A stretch of 64,000 bases of DNA from Lottia gigantea. Lineage: Eukaryota; Mollusca; Gastropoda; Lottiidae. The stretch covers positions 194,655-258,654 of the forward strand of contig NW_008710923.1 in assembly GCF_000327385.1 (NCBI RefSeq), in the 5' to 3' direction. The translations under genes and the position numbers were made by a program. How positions within the stretch are numbered: the stretch's first letter is position 1; each line of letters begins with the position of its first letter. Below, piece by piece: positions 15,001 to 25,711 of the stretch. The notes below the pieces were generated by a model. The model had not been told where the DNA came from. It did no database searches and saw only the letters and a program-made list of their open reading frames with translations.

Positions 15001-18000
15001 GGTGGAGTTTATTGACAAGTGTTCAGATTATGCTGTTGACATGCGTTTTTGATATAATGTCCTCATCAGGATAACTAGTTAACTACCCATTATAGATATA
15101 GAGAAAAATCAAGTTTGTTTTTGTTTCTAACTTCATGACCTAGGCAAACGCTTTTTTCATAATACTATTCTCTTCTTATTTTAATGCACATACAATACTC
15201 TCTAACTTGAGGGTACCCAAATGCCTGTGTCTGTGCTTTCGGAATGTTACAACCTAAAATCTCTAATCCTTAGTTAAATATATAGCACTCACCTCACAGT
15301 AGTTGGCTAGTTTGGGTTGTTCATCATCCAATAAAGACGTACCGCTAACTTTTCTATCAAACAGGCATTCGACCAGTTCAGCCATACCAATAACAAAATC
15401 AACTGATAATGTTTTATGCCGTGGTGCCACTTTCTGTGTACAGTCAACCGTGAATGGTTTACCAAGAAATCTGCAAGAGAAATTTATCATAGGTTTTGCT
15501 GAAGTTTTTCAAGAACCATAAGTTAAAATTATATAAGGGTACATTTTTCGGTAATATCAAATAAAATGTGCTCAAAACAGGTAAAAAATGCTAGGTTGAC
15601 TAAGTATAAGCCAAACAGTTCTGGCTCTACCTATAGACATGATATATGGATGTGATATGTCATTGTATCTGGACACATACATGTGTAATCTACCGATGTT
15701 GTCGGGTTTCTACTGCTTTTGCATGTTGTCCACCGCTCTACTGACAGGTTACCCAATTCTACCGATTTTTAGTTTTTTTCCTGACCAAATTTCCATTATG
15801 GACAGAATATAGAATAGGGTAGAATGAGATTACAGTCAGGGTGTATGTATTGCAGCATTGTTGTCTTCAACTATCTACTAACAAGAAGATGTGGCAATGG
15901 GCCGATCATGACCTCACCTGATCCACATTCTTTAATAAATCATTACAGAAAACAGTCATAACATGAAGAAATATCTCACTGAATAGTTCAACTGATGAAA
16001 TACCTAACAATTCTTCTCCTTTTCAAATTTTCTAAAAAATGAACCAACTAAACACTATCTTTCTAAGACTTACCCTAAATGATCATGGGGTAAAATCTTG
16101 GAAAATTGGTCCCTCAATTCTTTCAGAGAAACATTGACACCAGCGAAGGTAATTCTGGACACAGCCTGAAAAAACTTGTCCGAGATCTGTCTTAACTTCT
16201 CTGTTGCTGACAATGCAGGGGTGAAGACGTCTTGAGTAGAGGCACTTTGGTTTTCATGTAAGATACAAACTGATACAAATGTTATCTTCATTCTATAGTG
16301 ACTTATCTCGGCTGCAGGATCATCGGCATATTTCTGGAGATTGTCTGAAACATTTGAAAAGATCATTGATGATGATATTACGAAGTTTAACTTTGCTAAT
16401 AGTGCTGAAGAGTAGTGTTGTAACTGATGTACCAAAATCTTGTGTCAAATTTAGGCTCTTGGTCTAGCTCTAGTTTGAAAAGTTGATTGTTAATTTGGAT
16501 AGGTAAATCAATAGGATCTTGTCAGTAAAACAGAAGTGTTCAAATATGTCTCAAGATGTAAAACATCAGAATTGATATTTGACAACAATATTACTTTCAG
16601 AGCATTTTTCAACTTAAATCATTACGTCAAGTAGAAATGAAACATCCCACAGACACAATAGATGACATATACTATATCTGTAACAGCCCATTCTTTAGTT
16701 ATCAGGGAAAATAGCTGATTCTATCTGGAAATCAATGACACCCAATACTATTAACATAATAATTATATAATAAATCATTCATAGAAATACCTCTAGGTGA
16801 TTTTTTAGTTAACTTTTTTCTGGTGGGTTGAGATGATTCACTGGGTTGATATGCTGAAATACAGAGTCATCATTTAAGCCCATTCCATTACTAACTACTT
16901 TCAGTACAGAGTGTACATCAGTACGATATAGTACAATCCTTGCCTGCTAACCTAGCGGATGCTTACTACTGGATTTGACTATAATTGAAGACAGACAATT
17001 GTTCTGAGACAGAAGCATCAGTCTATGCTTTATTGATTTCTGAAACCCAAAGAATCTTATATAAGAACAGAAATGGGGCCGCCCCTGTTAATGAGTTCTG
17101 CACATAAAGGATTCATGGAATCAACAGGATTGATTCAATAAAACAAGTTGGAACAGACTAGGTGCATACAGAATTCAAAATTACGGAGAAGAAATGGGAA
17201 AATTTTGAATCTGACATATTCCACTTTCATACCAGTCGATTGAAGGAAGAATTGGAAAAAACGGAATCTGTTCACAACGCTTCAATCCAGTGCAACCCCT
17301 GTAGTACTCATGCTTCTAACAAAACTTACTGGTAGCTGTACTGTTAGTTCTCATTGTAGTATCAGTTTTAATACTGGATGTTGAAGTCTCCATCTCTGAT
17401 AGATCTGATTTTCTAGAGCCATATGTAGAAAAATATATCTCCTCAGATTCATCATTAGAATCATCTGAAAATAGAACAAAAGTATACGAAAATGTGTCAA
17501 TTTATCACAAGAGTTTGGAGGCAAAACTTAACTATCTTCTTAGTGTAAAGGTATAAATATCACAAGATCTCCAAAAGAGCTAATCAACATGCTTGTGTGA
17601 GCTTTTTTACATTTTTTGTTGTGTAAAACTAAATACAAGCAGCTTCTAATGTAGTTTGCAAAAGTTTGTTTGATTGGTTCATGTCTTCATACAAAGCTAT
17701 TTGGATAAAGTGAGCCATGGTGAACCTTAATCATTGATATGTAGGCATGGCTTGAACGATGAAGAATTGTAGAAAGAATGGTCTTTTTCAAACCATATTT
17801 GTCATAGGTTCTGAATTGAAATTAAGAAATCCATGATCTCTAGATGGTGGGTTTAAGATAGTAAAAATAAATAATCGTACCTAATAAATTTTCAGATTGA
17901 GTAAAATAATGTAAATCTGGTTCTGGTAAAGGTTGATTTAGTCGTGTAGTCTGTAGTTGTTTTTGTAATTCATGTTCTACTACCTGATAATCAGTAGAAC

Positions 18001-21000
18001 TCATCAATTTATCTCTAGCAGATTTCTTCTTGGAATTTCTTTTCGAAGATCCTGCAATTAAGAATAGTGTGATTTTGTTCTGGCAATATTGAAATGTCCT
18101 GGCTTACTTTAATCCTTTCCTCTATAGAGAAACTTGCATTGCCTGGATATCTACTCACACCTAAGAATTGTTCCAAACACAATTCATTTAATGTTGAGGT
18201 GGTATATCTGGTAATGAACATAATAAAGGTCTAAATGATGTCAAATTAATTACAGAAAATAAAGATAAAAGATTGTTAAGTTATATTTGAAAGTGTTTTG
18301 AGATATTCAAAGCTACATTTTCATTTTTCCTATTAAACTATTGTCAAATGAAATCAATTTTTATACCATTGTATTCTAATATCATATATAACAATTAAAT
18401 AGTAGAACTCTCTTACCTTGTGTATCTATATTATTTAACATGTACAATAAACCACGAACCTGCCATGGTGATAACAAAATATGTATAGTAGTATACGAGG
18501 TCCTTACCTTGTGTATCTATATTATTTAACATGTATAATAAACCATATGTATAGTAGTATACGAGGTCCTTACCTTGTGTATCTATATTATTTAACATGT
18601 ATAATAAACCATATGTATAGTAGTATACGAGGTCCTTACCTTGTGTATCTATATTATTTAACATGTACAATAAACCATATGTATAGTATTATCGGAGGTC
18701 CTTACCTTGTGTATCTATATTATTTAACATGTATAATAAACCATATGTATAGTAGTTTAGGAGGTCCTTACCTTGTGTATCTATATTATTTAACATGTAT
18801 AATAAACCATATGTATAGTATTATCGGAGGTCCTTACCATGTGTATCTATATTATTTAACATGTGTAATAAACCATATGTATAGTATTATTGGAGGTCCT
18901 TACCTTGTGTATCTATATTATTTAACATGTATAATAAACCATATGTATAGTAGTTTAGGAGGTCCTTACCTTGTGTATCTATATTATTTAACATGTACAA
19001 TAAACCATATGTATAGTATTATCGGAGGTCCTTACCTTGTGTATCTATATTATTTAACATGTATAATAAACCATATGTATAGTAGTTTAGGAGGTCCTTA
19101 CCTTGTGTATCTATATTATTTAACATGTATAATAAACCATATGTATAGTAGTTTAGGAGGTCCTTACCTTGTGTATCTATATTATTTAACATGTATAATA
19201 AACCATATGTATAGTATTATCGGAGGTCCTTACCATGTGTATCTATATTATTTAACATGTGTAATAAACCATATGTATAGTATTATTGGAGGTCCTTACC
19301 TTGTGTATCTATATTATTTAACATGTATAATAAACCATATGTATAGTAGTTTAGGAGGTCCTTACCTTGTGTATCTATATTATTTAACATGTACAATAAA
19401 CCATATGTATAGTATTATCGGAGGTCCTTACCTTGTGTATCTATATTATTTAACATGTATAATAAACCATATGTATAGTATTATCGGAGGTCCTTACCTT
19501 GTGTATCTATATTATTTAACATGTATAATAAACCATATGTATAGTATTATCGGAGGTCCTTACCTTGTGTATCTATATTATTTAACATGTATAATAAACC
19601 ATATATATAGTAGTTTAGGAGGTCCTTACCTTGTGTATCTATATTATTCAACATGTATAATAGACCATGAACCTGCCATGGTGATAACAATATATGTATA
19701 GCACCAATCTGACAATCTACATCCATCTATAATCAGAAATAATATTTAATATACAAATCATTTAATAATAAGACACAAAATACAAGTATTTCAAATGATT
19801 TCATTTCTAAATAGCAATTTTAGATTATATAACCATAGATCAAATTCCCTTGCTCAAATTTCACACAACTTTAAATGCCAATGATAGAGTTTTCTTAAAT
19901 TCCAAATTTGGTAATTGAAGTAACAATCACAAATAGTATTTTGTAATCTAAAGAACTGGAGCTAATAGTCATTCTTTTTAAAGAAATAAGTTAATGAAGT
20001 CTAGCGATATAAAGTAATTTTTCCCAATTTAGAATCATATTTATTAAAATCATAAGAATTTTATTGCTCAAGACAGCTTATGTGATATTTCTATGTTTAA
20101 TGACTAATATTTAACATACCTTAGGTCCAGACAGGGAATCGTTTTGTTTGACTTTAACTTTTAAAACCTGTTTACCAGTGAAAACAGCTATTTTAATAGG
20201 TTGGTTGTTGGTGACCAGGGTTTCTGATGAGGCTGTAGATTGCGGTTGAAATGTAACGTGTTGATGCATACTCTCAGTTGAACTACTAATATTACTTAGA
20301 GTTGATTCATATAACTACAAAAATATATTCAGGAATTAAAACAATAAGTTAATATATTGGTTAATAACTTGGTTACATGATAAGATAAATTTTACCTTTC
20401 CGCATATTTCACAGATTTTTTATCATCAATTATATTTCCCTTTTTTTTTTAAATCATAGCTAAATTATCATCAATCCAGAAATAATTTCGGCAATTTTGA
20501 CGACGCCATTGACCAGTTACTTAATATCTTTTCCCCTTTAATTGCCTATTTTTAATAAATATAACATACTCTGCTTGACATATCCAAAGAGTCTTCCATG
20601 GTCGGTGTTTTCTGGACTGTTCGTGAGAACTCGTCACAATATAAAGATACACCCATTAAATGTAGGTTTTTAAAAGCTTCTGCTGGTAGTTTTAGATTGT
20701 TGGCTTCACAATCATCTACTGGACTTCCCTGCTCATTAGCTAAATCATCAAAATAGTCAATTCTGAAAACAAACAAAATCTTAGTAGTGAGTTCAATTTC
20801 CCGTTTGGCACACAGCATAAGAGAGGTCGCCCTACGTTTAGTAAGAGACTAGTAATCTTTATTTACTCATTTGCTTGAAATGTGAATAAAGTGGTTGTGG
20901 GTTCTTATCTCTGCCAGCATGTAAAAGTCTACTGCATTTCTCCAGTCAACCATTGTATAAATGGGTACACACAATCTGGTTTAGATCAACGCCTAGATCC

Positions 21001-24000
21001 TGGTTAGTATATGTTCCCCACAGCCCTTTATTAGCTGAAACTACCTGATTAATATCATTTCTGACTTTTCAATTAAAGTAATGAAAAGATATATACCTTT
21101 CAATTCTAAGTTCTAGAGCAATACCTTTCTCTGTATCATTGTTAACATGTTCTAGTCTAATAATAGTATCTAATAGTGATAACTTTACTCTTGACAACAC
21201 TGAAATAAAAATCATGCTATGTCATCAGAAACTGTTATACCACAGCATCCTGTCCACCATCATATTCCACATTTTTGTAAAGAAATATGCAGGAAAGTAG
21301 TGAAAGCAAATCTTATTTCTATCTCCTATAATCAATTGATCAAATATTCAAATTCTCAGACTTGGCCAATGGACATCCATAAAACTAAAGCAATGACTAG
21401 TAAGTTTATGGATAATTACTTTGGTTTATGGATAATTACTTTGTTTTATGGATAATTACTTTGTTTTATGGATAATTACTTTGTTTTAAGGATAATTACT
21501 TTGGTTTATGGGTAATTACTTTGGTTTATGGATAATTACTTTGGTTTATGGATAATTAGTTTGTTTTATGGATAATTACTTTGTTTTAAGGATAATTACT
21601 TTGGTTTATGGGTAATTACTTTGTTTTGTGGATAATTACTTTGTTTTATGGATAATTATATTCTTTTATGGATAATTATTTTGTTTTAAGGATAATTACT
21701 TTGGTTTATGGGTAATTACGTTGTTTTGTGGATAATTATTTTGTTTTATGGATAATTACTTTTATGGATTACGGATTATACAGGAAATCAGTTTCATGGT
21801 TAAAGAACCAGATAAGTCTACTGATGAATATATACTATTAATGACCAAAATCAAATTTTATGTTCATTCTAAGAGGTAGAATACCTTTGTGACAGACCTT
21901 TATTAGTGTTGCTTGCTTGCCTTAAACAAATACGTACTTTATTTATGCAAGATAAGAAGATGGCATCGTAAGCAAGTCGATAACACTGTAAACAAGCAAC
22001 GTCCAAACTTCAAGTTCTTATTTTCAAAATGTGTATAGCTATTAAGTTGTTGGAACTTCATCTAGATTACGACTGTTTATTCAAGAATTTCCTCTTTATC
22101 AAGGGAATTCAAGTCCAAGTCTGCCAAGTAAAGTCTACTTCAAGTTCTAGATACCCAGTAACCCAACCTTTAAGACTAAATAGAGTCAGATAATAAGATG
22201 GACTAACCTGATTCAATGGTCTGGGCAAACATCTGTACACCTTCAAACGGTTCAGATTCAGGTGTAGCATCACTAGCTGATTTATCTGAATTTATAACTT
22301 CTTCTGCTAGCTGTAAACTTGATGTCATACTACTAAACATTGAGGCTGTGTTTAGGAAGGTGTCTGAAATAATATATAACATATGTCAGAATTTTAGTAA
22401 TTGTTAACAGAAATGCAGTAAGTGAGCTGTCTTTTAATTTGTACATGAGTTTTCAGTAAGTTATGAGTTATCCCACTTTTTAAGTATACTATCAGTTGAC
22501 AAGTCAAAATGAAATGAAATGAATGGAGTTTTACGTCCTACTTTTCTGCACCATGTGGGCTAATGAAGACGGGCAACACCATGCAGGGTGCGATGAGGAC
22601 AATTTTGCCAGGACAGCGGCATTAGCCTGCTCTTTTTTTCGATTTCCAATTGTTGAGGGATCTTTAACGTGCACAGCCTATAGTACACAGTGGCTCGGTT
22701 TATTGTCCCATCCGAATGACTAGACGCTTTTTCCATGTCAGCCCCTCTTACCTACATCACTGACAGGGGGGAAACCGGGTTGAAAAATCTGAAGGTATTA
22801 TCTCGACCTATGCCGGGATTGAAACCTGGGCCTTCAGGTTAGCGAGCAAGCATCTAACTCACTGATCCACCGCAGCTTCCTATTGACAAGTCAAGAAATG
22901 ACTGAACACTGTATTGAATGATAAACAAGAGAGACTTTCTACTATCTAAAAACGTTTTATACAATGTTGTAGCTACGTAGTGACGTTAGATCAAATATGA
23001 CATTACAATACCAATAAAATACATTACCGTCTTTGATTGAAAATAAAGATAATTAAAATAAGAAATAAAGAAACTATTTCGCAACAAACAACTAAATGCA
23101 TTATGATATCATTCTCATTGAAGGAACAGACTTAATAAAAATATCTCAGTGGATGGGGTCAAAGATACCATAGAGACTTGTCAGTCATTGTACTAGTACT
23201 AGTCCCTTTCAATCTCTATTAACGTTTTAAAGTATTCCCAAAACATGTTATCACATGAACCAATCTTATGTTCACATTCCATAGCATGAATAAGTTAACT
23301 AAATTACCCAGAAAATAAAACGTTCACAAAAATTTAGTGACAACATTTCTAAAATTGTAATTTCTGGTCAAATGTAATCATATTTCACCCAAAAACAAAA
23401 GATATACAAACAAGACAAATTACTTTTGAGAAGCAAAATTAAGAGTACCTGTATATATTTTACAAAAGCAATGATAACAGTGATGGAAAGGAACTAAAAC
23501 CAACATCTCTGTATGAGAGATTGATAATTAGGATATCCATATCCGTTCCATAGATGAACTAATGAAAATTAACTGGCAAGCAATCACCTGTTTTATCACT
23601 ATGTTTTAATTTTATAGTTTTTTCTAATCCTTACACTCAATATTTTGCCACTGTGATATTTCTCTCATTGCCCACAGACTGGCTTGATCAACTTGATTAT
23701 CTCTGCTTCAGAGATGAATAGATTCACTGGCAATACTAACCTGCGTCATCACATTGTTTTAACTGTATGGTTATCTCTAACCCTTTAATTTCTATCTCCA
23801 TACTCTCAGAGAGTAGACAGGACCAGGGAATGGCCATTGATATAGTACTAATATAGCCATCAATAATTTCTATTGGTGCATTCACTTTATCTAGTGATTC
23901 ATTTAATGCCTGCAACATAATAAATGCTTCTAGTCAATTCTTGAAATGCAGAAAACAAGTAATCATATTATCCTCTCTTCTTGACAATTCTTCGCGATTA

Positions 24001-24441
24001 GTGACGTCATCAAAAACTTAGTTTTATTGGATTTGTACGCCAATGAATACAGCCCTCTGTTGAGTGTATTTGTTATCATTATCTATGAAACCAAAGATAT
24101 CATCATAATTTTGATAAAAAAAAATTCCCTGGAAATTGACAATAATAATGACATGCAAGAAAATAAAATAGAATTTCCGTGGAGCGGAGGGCGGTAGCAT
24201 TTTGCTTTCAAATTTGCAAGTTGAAATGGGATGAGGTCAGAAATACCACTTTGTCCTTTGTTTAAGCTATTACCTCTACATCTAAATTTAGATCTTTAAT
24301 GACTCCCCTTCCACTGAATAAATCAACACTCAGCTGATCAAGTGACAGTTTTTCCTTCAGAAAATGGCCCACATATCTCTGTAGAAGGTATCTGCAAGCC
24401 CGTTTCTTCCATGATTCCGGAATCGGTATAAACCAAGGCAT
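1..24441 (-). CDS. ATG2: Autophagy-related protein 2 (ATG2), 5' half of the gene, 18 coding exons
   Basis: ATG2 is a rod-shaped lipid-transfer protein that bridges ER and the growing autophagosome membrane (family knowledge). Exons, in transcript order: 24441-24274, 23909-23741, 22363-22208, 21199-21097, 20762-20570, 20314-20120, 19726-19630, 18051-17881, 17464-17330, 16853-16791, 16344-16074, 15470-15293, 2855-2745, 2518-2332, 1979-1757, 1426-1257, 802-495, 66-1 (continues beyond the window). Phases agree through the chain and give about 988 residues; vertebrate ATG2A/B are about 1940-2080. The N-terminus (residues 1-56, exon 1) has the chorein_N signature, with CRYLLQRYVGHFL and LSLDQLSVDLF; exon 16 has FPKPDLR followed by LPWWQR, as in vertebrate ATG2. 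The exon 14/15 junction is the weakest: the strong donor at 2326 breaks frame, whereas GTATGG at 2331 paired with the acceptor at 1980 keeps it; a missed exon is the alternative. The 12.4-kb intron 12 hosts an opposite-strand LRR gene. Confidence 0.93.
111..358. repeat. 120-bp tandem duplication in the last visible ATG2 intron
   Basis: Two copies in direct orientation with a period of 120 bp (the word 'aaacattattttctacta' at 127 and again at 247). They differ at only a few bases, so the duplication is fairly recent. It lies between ATG2 exons 17 and 18 and does not include the exon edges. Confidence 0.85.
3470..3880. repeat. Diverged tandem repeat, about 115-130 bp unit
   Basis: Three to four degraded units share 'atctaaccct', '(a)agaggat' and 'gaccctctg(ta)cccta' words in the same order. 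It lies in ATG2 intron 12. The rest of 2856-8450 has no recognisable gene: it is AT-rich intron with the repeats listed separately. Confidence 0.45.
5159..5285 (-). mobile_element. Truncated copy of the tRNA-derived SINE (3' part)
   Basis: Matches the 3' part of the full SINE at 22508-22882 (shared words 'cttttctgcaccatgtgggc' and 'ttttgccaggacagcggcat'), in the same orientation. The tRNA-like head is absent. It lies in ATG2 intron 12. Confidence 0.75.
5728..6000. repeat. Cluster of the 56-bp minisatellite family, direct and inverted copies
   Basis: Direct units 'cagctgatagagctcaattt' plus '(a)actatctgtatatcatct' occur near 5737, 5792 and 5845. Inverted versions, recognisable as 'attgaactctatcttctgg' and 'gagttctatcagctgataa', lie at about 5905-5990. 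The unit length of about 56 bp and the wording match the arrays at 60788 and 62690-63200. Confidence 0.7.
6714..6950. repeat. Two diverged tandem units of about 120 bp
   Basis: The units share 'cctattgtttaatatt' / 'tctattgcttgatatta', 'taaggggctcacattaaggg' / 'aaggggtccacattaagggg' and a trailing 'gacagagga'-like word. Non-coding, in ATG2 intron 12. Confidence 0.55.
7850..8195. repeat. Two diverged tandem units of about 165 bp
   Basis: Both units run from 'tatatacagtattatat' / 'atatacagtgttatat' through 'ttctgaaat(t/a)atttg' to 'ttgtgttttatc' / 'ttgtgttttaatc' and 'taacaacatatat'. They lie just upstream of the LRR gene and could fall in its promoter or 5' UTR intron. Confidence 0.5.
8550..11129 (+). 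CDS. Single-pass LRR plus FN3-like transmembrane receptor, nested in an ATG2 intron
   Basis: One open exon of 859 codons. A signal peptide (residues 1 to about 23) is followed by a Cys-containing LRRNT cap, then many leucine-rich repeats with LxxLxLxxN cores (about 60-490). An LRRCT cap begins NPLHCDCRLAWL near 497. A short Thr/Pro stalk (TTTMAPTTTPPTTTMMP, about 561-580), an FN3-like segment ending in the typical LTPSTSYEVCVRA, and a membrane helix (about 688-714, IIIGASIGGLILLALLVVIL) come next. It is followed by KRR and a tail of about 145 residues with several tyrosines. Architecture resembles FLRT/LRFN or vasorin-type adhesion receptors; orthology is not claimed. It likely sits on the cell surface and binds an extracellular partner (inference). 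The ATG lies 16 bases after an acceptor-like TTTTCAG ending at 8534, so a 5' UTR intron is probable. Poly(A)-signal candidates lie at about 12141 and 12228. Confidence 0.9.
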   Translation: MKTGAIFLRCLLGIVILAVLTDALPRMCGQIQMPLECQCKTTNNDDNNPATIKCSRLTEVPKFNISGSQVTIYELDLSNNNINNITDSVFQGNYQIQRINLEGNQISAISETAFSGMQGTLLELKLTGDSNLDIHAVLNSTKLLMDLQVLYLNNFHVPNNNLEPPTMFSFPNLRELKLEEMKLIYIDQETFNLPNLKKMLLNNNQFENLPLLHHTLMNIEHLEIKDNKIHTIPFHNFERNTKVNFFDISRNNITKLDPECFFNIENVLQALILDGNPIRNVSVLAPIKTLSALVSLRLERTGLREIPANPIFMQKKQQLKYLYLNENQLTSLPSGLFSNTGYLLEKLDLSHNQLPGLPEDFFTGLSSLTDLLLVKQTIGGIFSLPSFMPLTNLQRLMFEQTKLNTSEIWNAIPHLKNLRSLNLDATGLTGIEDSVFWDLRSLEELSLQENQISTITDKSFLGLRNISHIYLGTNQISELSSCVFYEFRSALTISLIENPLHCDCRLAWLKTRVTEKEINFATSQEKCQSPASNANKLFVSVDYSDFVCDVHVDLPVCVDHYQSTTTMAPTTTPPTTTMMPDVIVTFTIEEITLSSLHLKYSATPLEYVKEYLIEYENMNTNQRESITRDKNSVDHSILRLTPSTSYEVCVRAKIIDNRYKSKCLLRQTLADPQATTTVRIAVAQKDETGIIIGASIGGLILLALLVVILYLLIFKRRNNKNITTGANPVKVIKRSNLPTIGYDSKRFGKKKKQNGHAVAENHDNATNENIHVAVISDGQNNSQSTNLGRMSAGSYQFLDEDKKVNINPETGGYMNSNDMRPLPSAPRKHHAYQNEAFQRSPTRDTEPHPYSEINLENPV
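11130..11600 (+). repeat. Diverged repeat units in the LRR gene 3' UTR
   Basis: After the stop codon, blocks with the words 'gaaaatcagaag', 'accaaattga', 'gagccaa(c/t)ttgtatg' and 'ttttcatgaaaat' recur several times with variable spacing, as in a decayed tandem repeat of about 100-130 bp. The stretch is non-coding and probably lies in the 3' UTR. No protein similarity is visible. Confidence 0.5.
14594..14825. mobile_element. MITE-like element with 38-bp terminal inverted repeats
   Basis: Arms 14594-14631 and 14788-14825 are inverted copies of each other with 2 mismatches in 38. Together they enclose about 156 bp of non-coding sequence. No clear target duplication is seen, so the superfamily is unknown. 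Located in ATG2 intron 12 between exon 12 and the 3' side of the LRR gene. The remaining stretch 12250-15290 shows no gene. Confidence 0.75.
18417..19702. repeat. 66-bp minisatellite containing the ATG2 exon 7 splice donor, 18 regular units plus an edge copy
   Basis: Eighteen units with an exact 66-bp period run from about 18485 to 19640. Read on the minus strand, each ends with the last part of ATG2 exon 7 (...NNIDTQ) and its donor CAAG|GTAAGG. The outermost copies at both ends (18417-18480 and 19630-19702) also retain more upstream exon sequence (CCATGGCAGGTT), so a longer exon-intron segment was duplicated first. Because 66 is a multiple of three, the other strand has a spurious open frame of 406 codons. 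The donor nearest the real exon (19630) keeps the ATG2 frame; units with the CCGATAA variant add in-frame stops if retained. Confidence 0.95.
21404..21769. repeat. 20-bp minisatellite in ATG2 intron 3
   Basis: About 18 copies of a 20-bp unit, consensus 'tttatggataattactttg', with point variants. It lies just outside the 3' part of intron 3 near exon 4 (21199-21097) and is non-coding. Confidence 0.9.
22508..22882 (-). mobile_element. Full-length tRNA-derived SINE with target-site duplications
   Basis: The element is 375 bp, oriented on the minus strand. Its head (near 22882) reads as a tRNA-like Pol III promoter: A-box-like 'tggatcagtgagttagatg' and B-box-like 'ggtttcaatccc'. The body has 'gggacaataaaccgag' and 'gttaaagatccctcaacaat', typical of widespread molluscan SINE cores; the tail is 'cattcatttcatttcatt'. 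It is flanked by a perfect 12-bp target duplication, 'ttgacaagtcaa', at 22496-22507 and 22883-22894. Whether it belongs to the V-domain (RUDI-like) group cannot be settled here. It lies in ATG2 intron 2, next to exon 3. Confidence 0.88.
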
Positions 24442-25711
24442 AATTATGACGCTAGATTAAAAGCCTGTTGAACATTAAATGGAATATCAAAACTACGTTT
24501 CCAAATCAAAACAACACTGCGCCATATTTGTTTTCATTCTGTTTACAAATTTATTTTTAGAACCGACGTAAGTCGCGAGTTCAAGAAAAGATAACTCTTT
24601 TTGAAACGATAACATTTTGGTAACGCTTAAATGATGATAATGTATCAGCCACATTGTAAATCTTCGATCAACTCTTCATTTACATTGAAATATTTTTTTA
24701 TAAAAAAATATATCTAATTTAATTTTCCTAGTACAAACTTTGAATTCGGAATTTGTTTTTGAGCAAAAACGAAATTCAAGAAAGTATTTTAATCCAAATC
24801 CCAGTTTCTCAATAACCAAACAACCAAACCGGATGTTTCAAAATGAAACGAAATCTAAAGTAGAAAAATGTAAACAATGACAGAAATTGGGAAAAATGAC
24901 ATAGAAGTCGGTTTCAAACTATTAAACAGTTTTTGATATTAACTGCGTTTTGGTAGGTTAGAAGTTATGCAGTTCAACTAACTGTTGGCTATAAATGGAA
25001 TTGAGAAATTTAGAAGAAAAATAGTCTTTGCACTGTTGACGTTGTTGCCACACTGACACTTACACGATTATTGTGCCCACCATGCCGTGAAATTGATCAA
25101 TTTGATCATGGCATTGCATACCATTTCGGATATGTTGCAAAAATTCATGCTTGACAAATTTTGAACATATCAAACTTCTCTTTACTACATGGTACTCACC
25201 TACTAGCCCATGGTTTGAATCATAAACGGTGATAGCTAACTCCATGTGTTTATAGACAAGATTTATGGACAAATTTTGAACTGGCCGAGGTTGAAATTGA
25301 TCAAATTTGCACTTCGTACATACAACAACATATCCACATAAAAGTCAAAACCTAGATATTTTTCCTCAAACTTTTCATAGGTAGTGAAAATCATAGAAAA
25401 AAATTTCCTCTACCAGTACCATTTTCCTGAAGGCCATCAGTCAGTGATTTGATTTGCTACCATGAACTACATATTACAATCATTACGGACTGCTGATGAA
25501 CTCTAAATACATGGTAGAAATCACAGGCAATGACATGGACTACCCTAGCCCTTAGGCTAGTTCATGAAGACTTAAATCATTGGCAAGCTAAAGTTCCGGT
25601 ACCAGTATGTGTCATTGCACTAACAGAATTGTGACAGAGAAATTGGCATAAATTGATTCTGAAAATAAAATGGTCGGACATTGACAGAGATCTTAGTTAT
25701 ATTCATTTCAG
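24442..25711. promoter_or_regulatory. Shared spacer between divergent ATG2 and MLH3
   Basis: Only 1.27 kb separate the start codons of the minus-strand ATG2 and plus-strand MLH3, so it must hold both promoters and 5' UTRs. No TATA box is obvious. A TTTCAG at 25706-25711 abuts the MLH3 ATG, which suggests a non-coding first exon for MLH3 inside this spacer. No other gene was recognised here. Confidence 0.6.

Noticed and set aside
18481-19701. A 406-codon open frame of perfect 22-residue repeats on the plus strand
   Set aside because: It is produced by the 66-bp minisatellite (66 is a multiple of three) in the antisense of the ATG2 exon 7/intron 7 edge. No composition or start context supports a real gene.
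22523-22723. 66-codon open frame
   Set aside because: Lies wholly inside the SINE at 22508-22882.
22790-22882. tRNA-gene-like A and B boxes
   Set aside because: They are the head of a SINE with target duplications, not a folded tRNA gene: no acceptor-stem pairing or sensible anticodon arm was seen.
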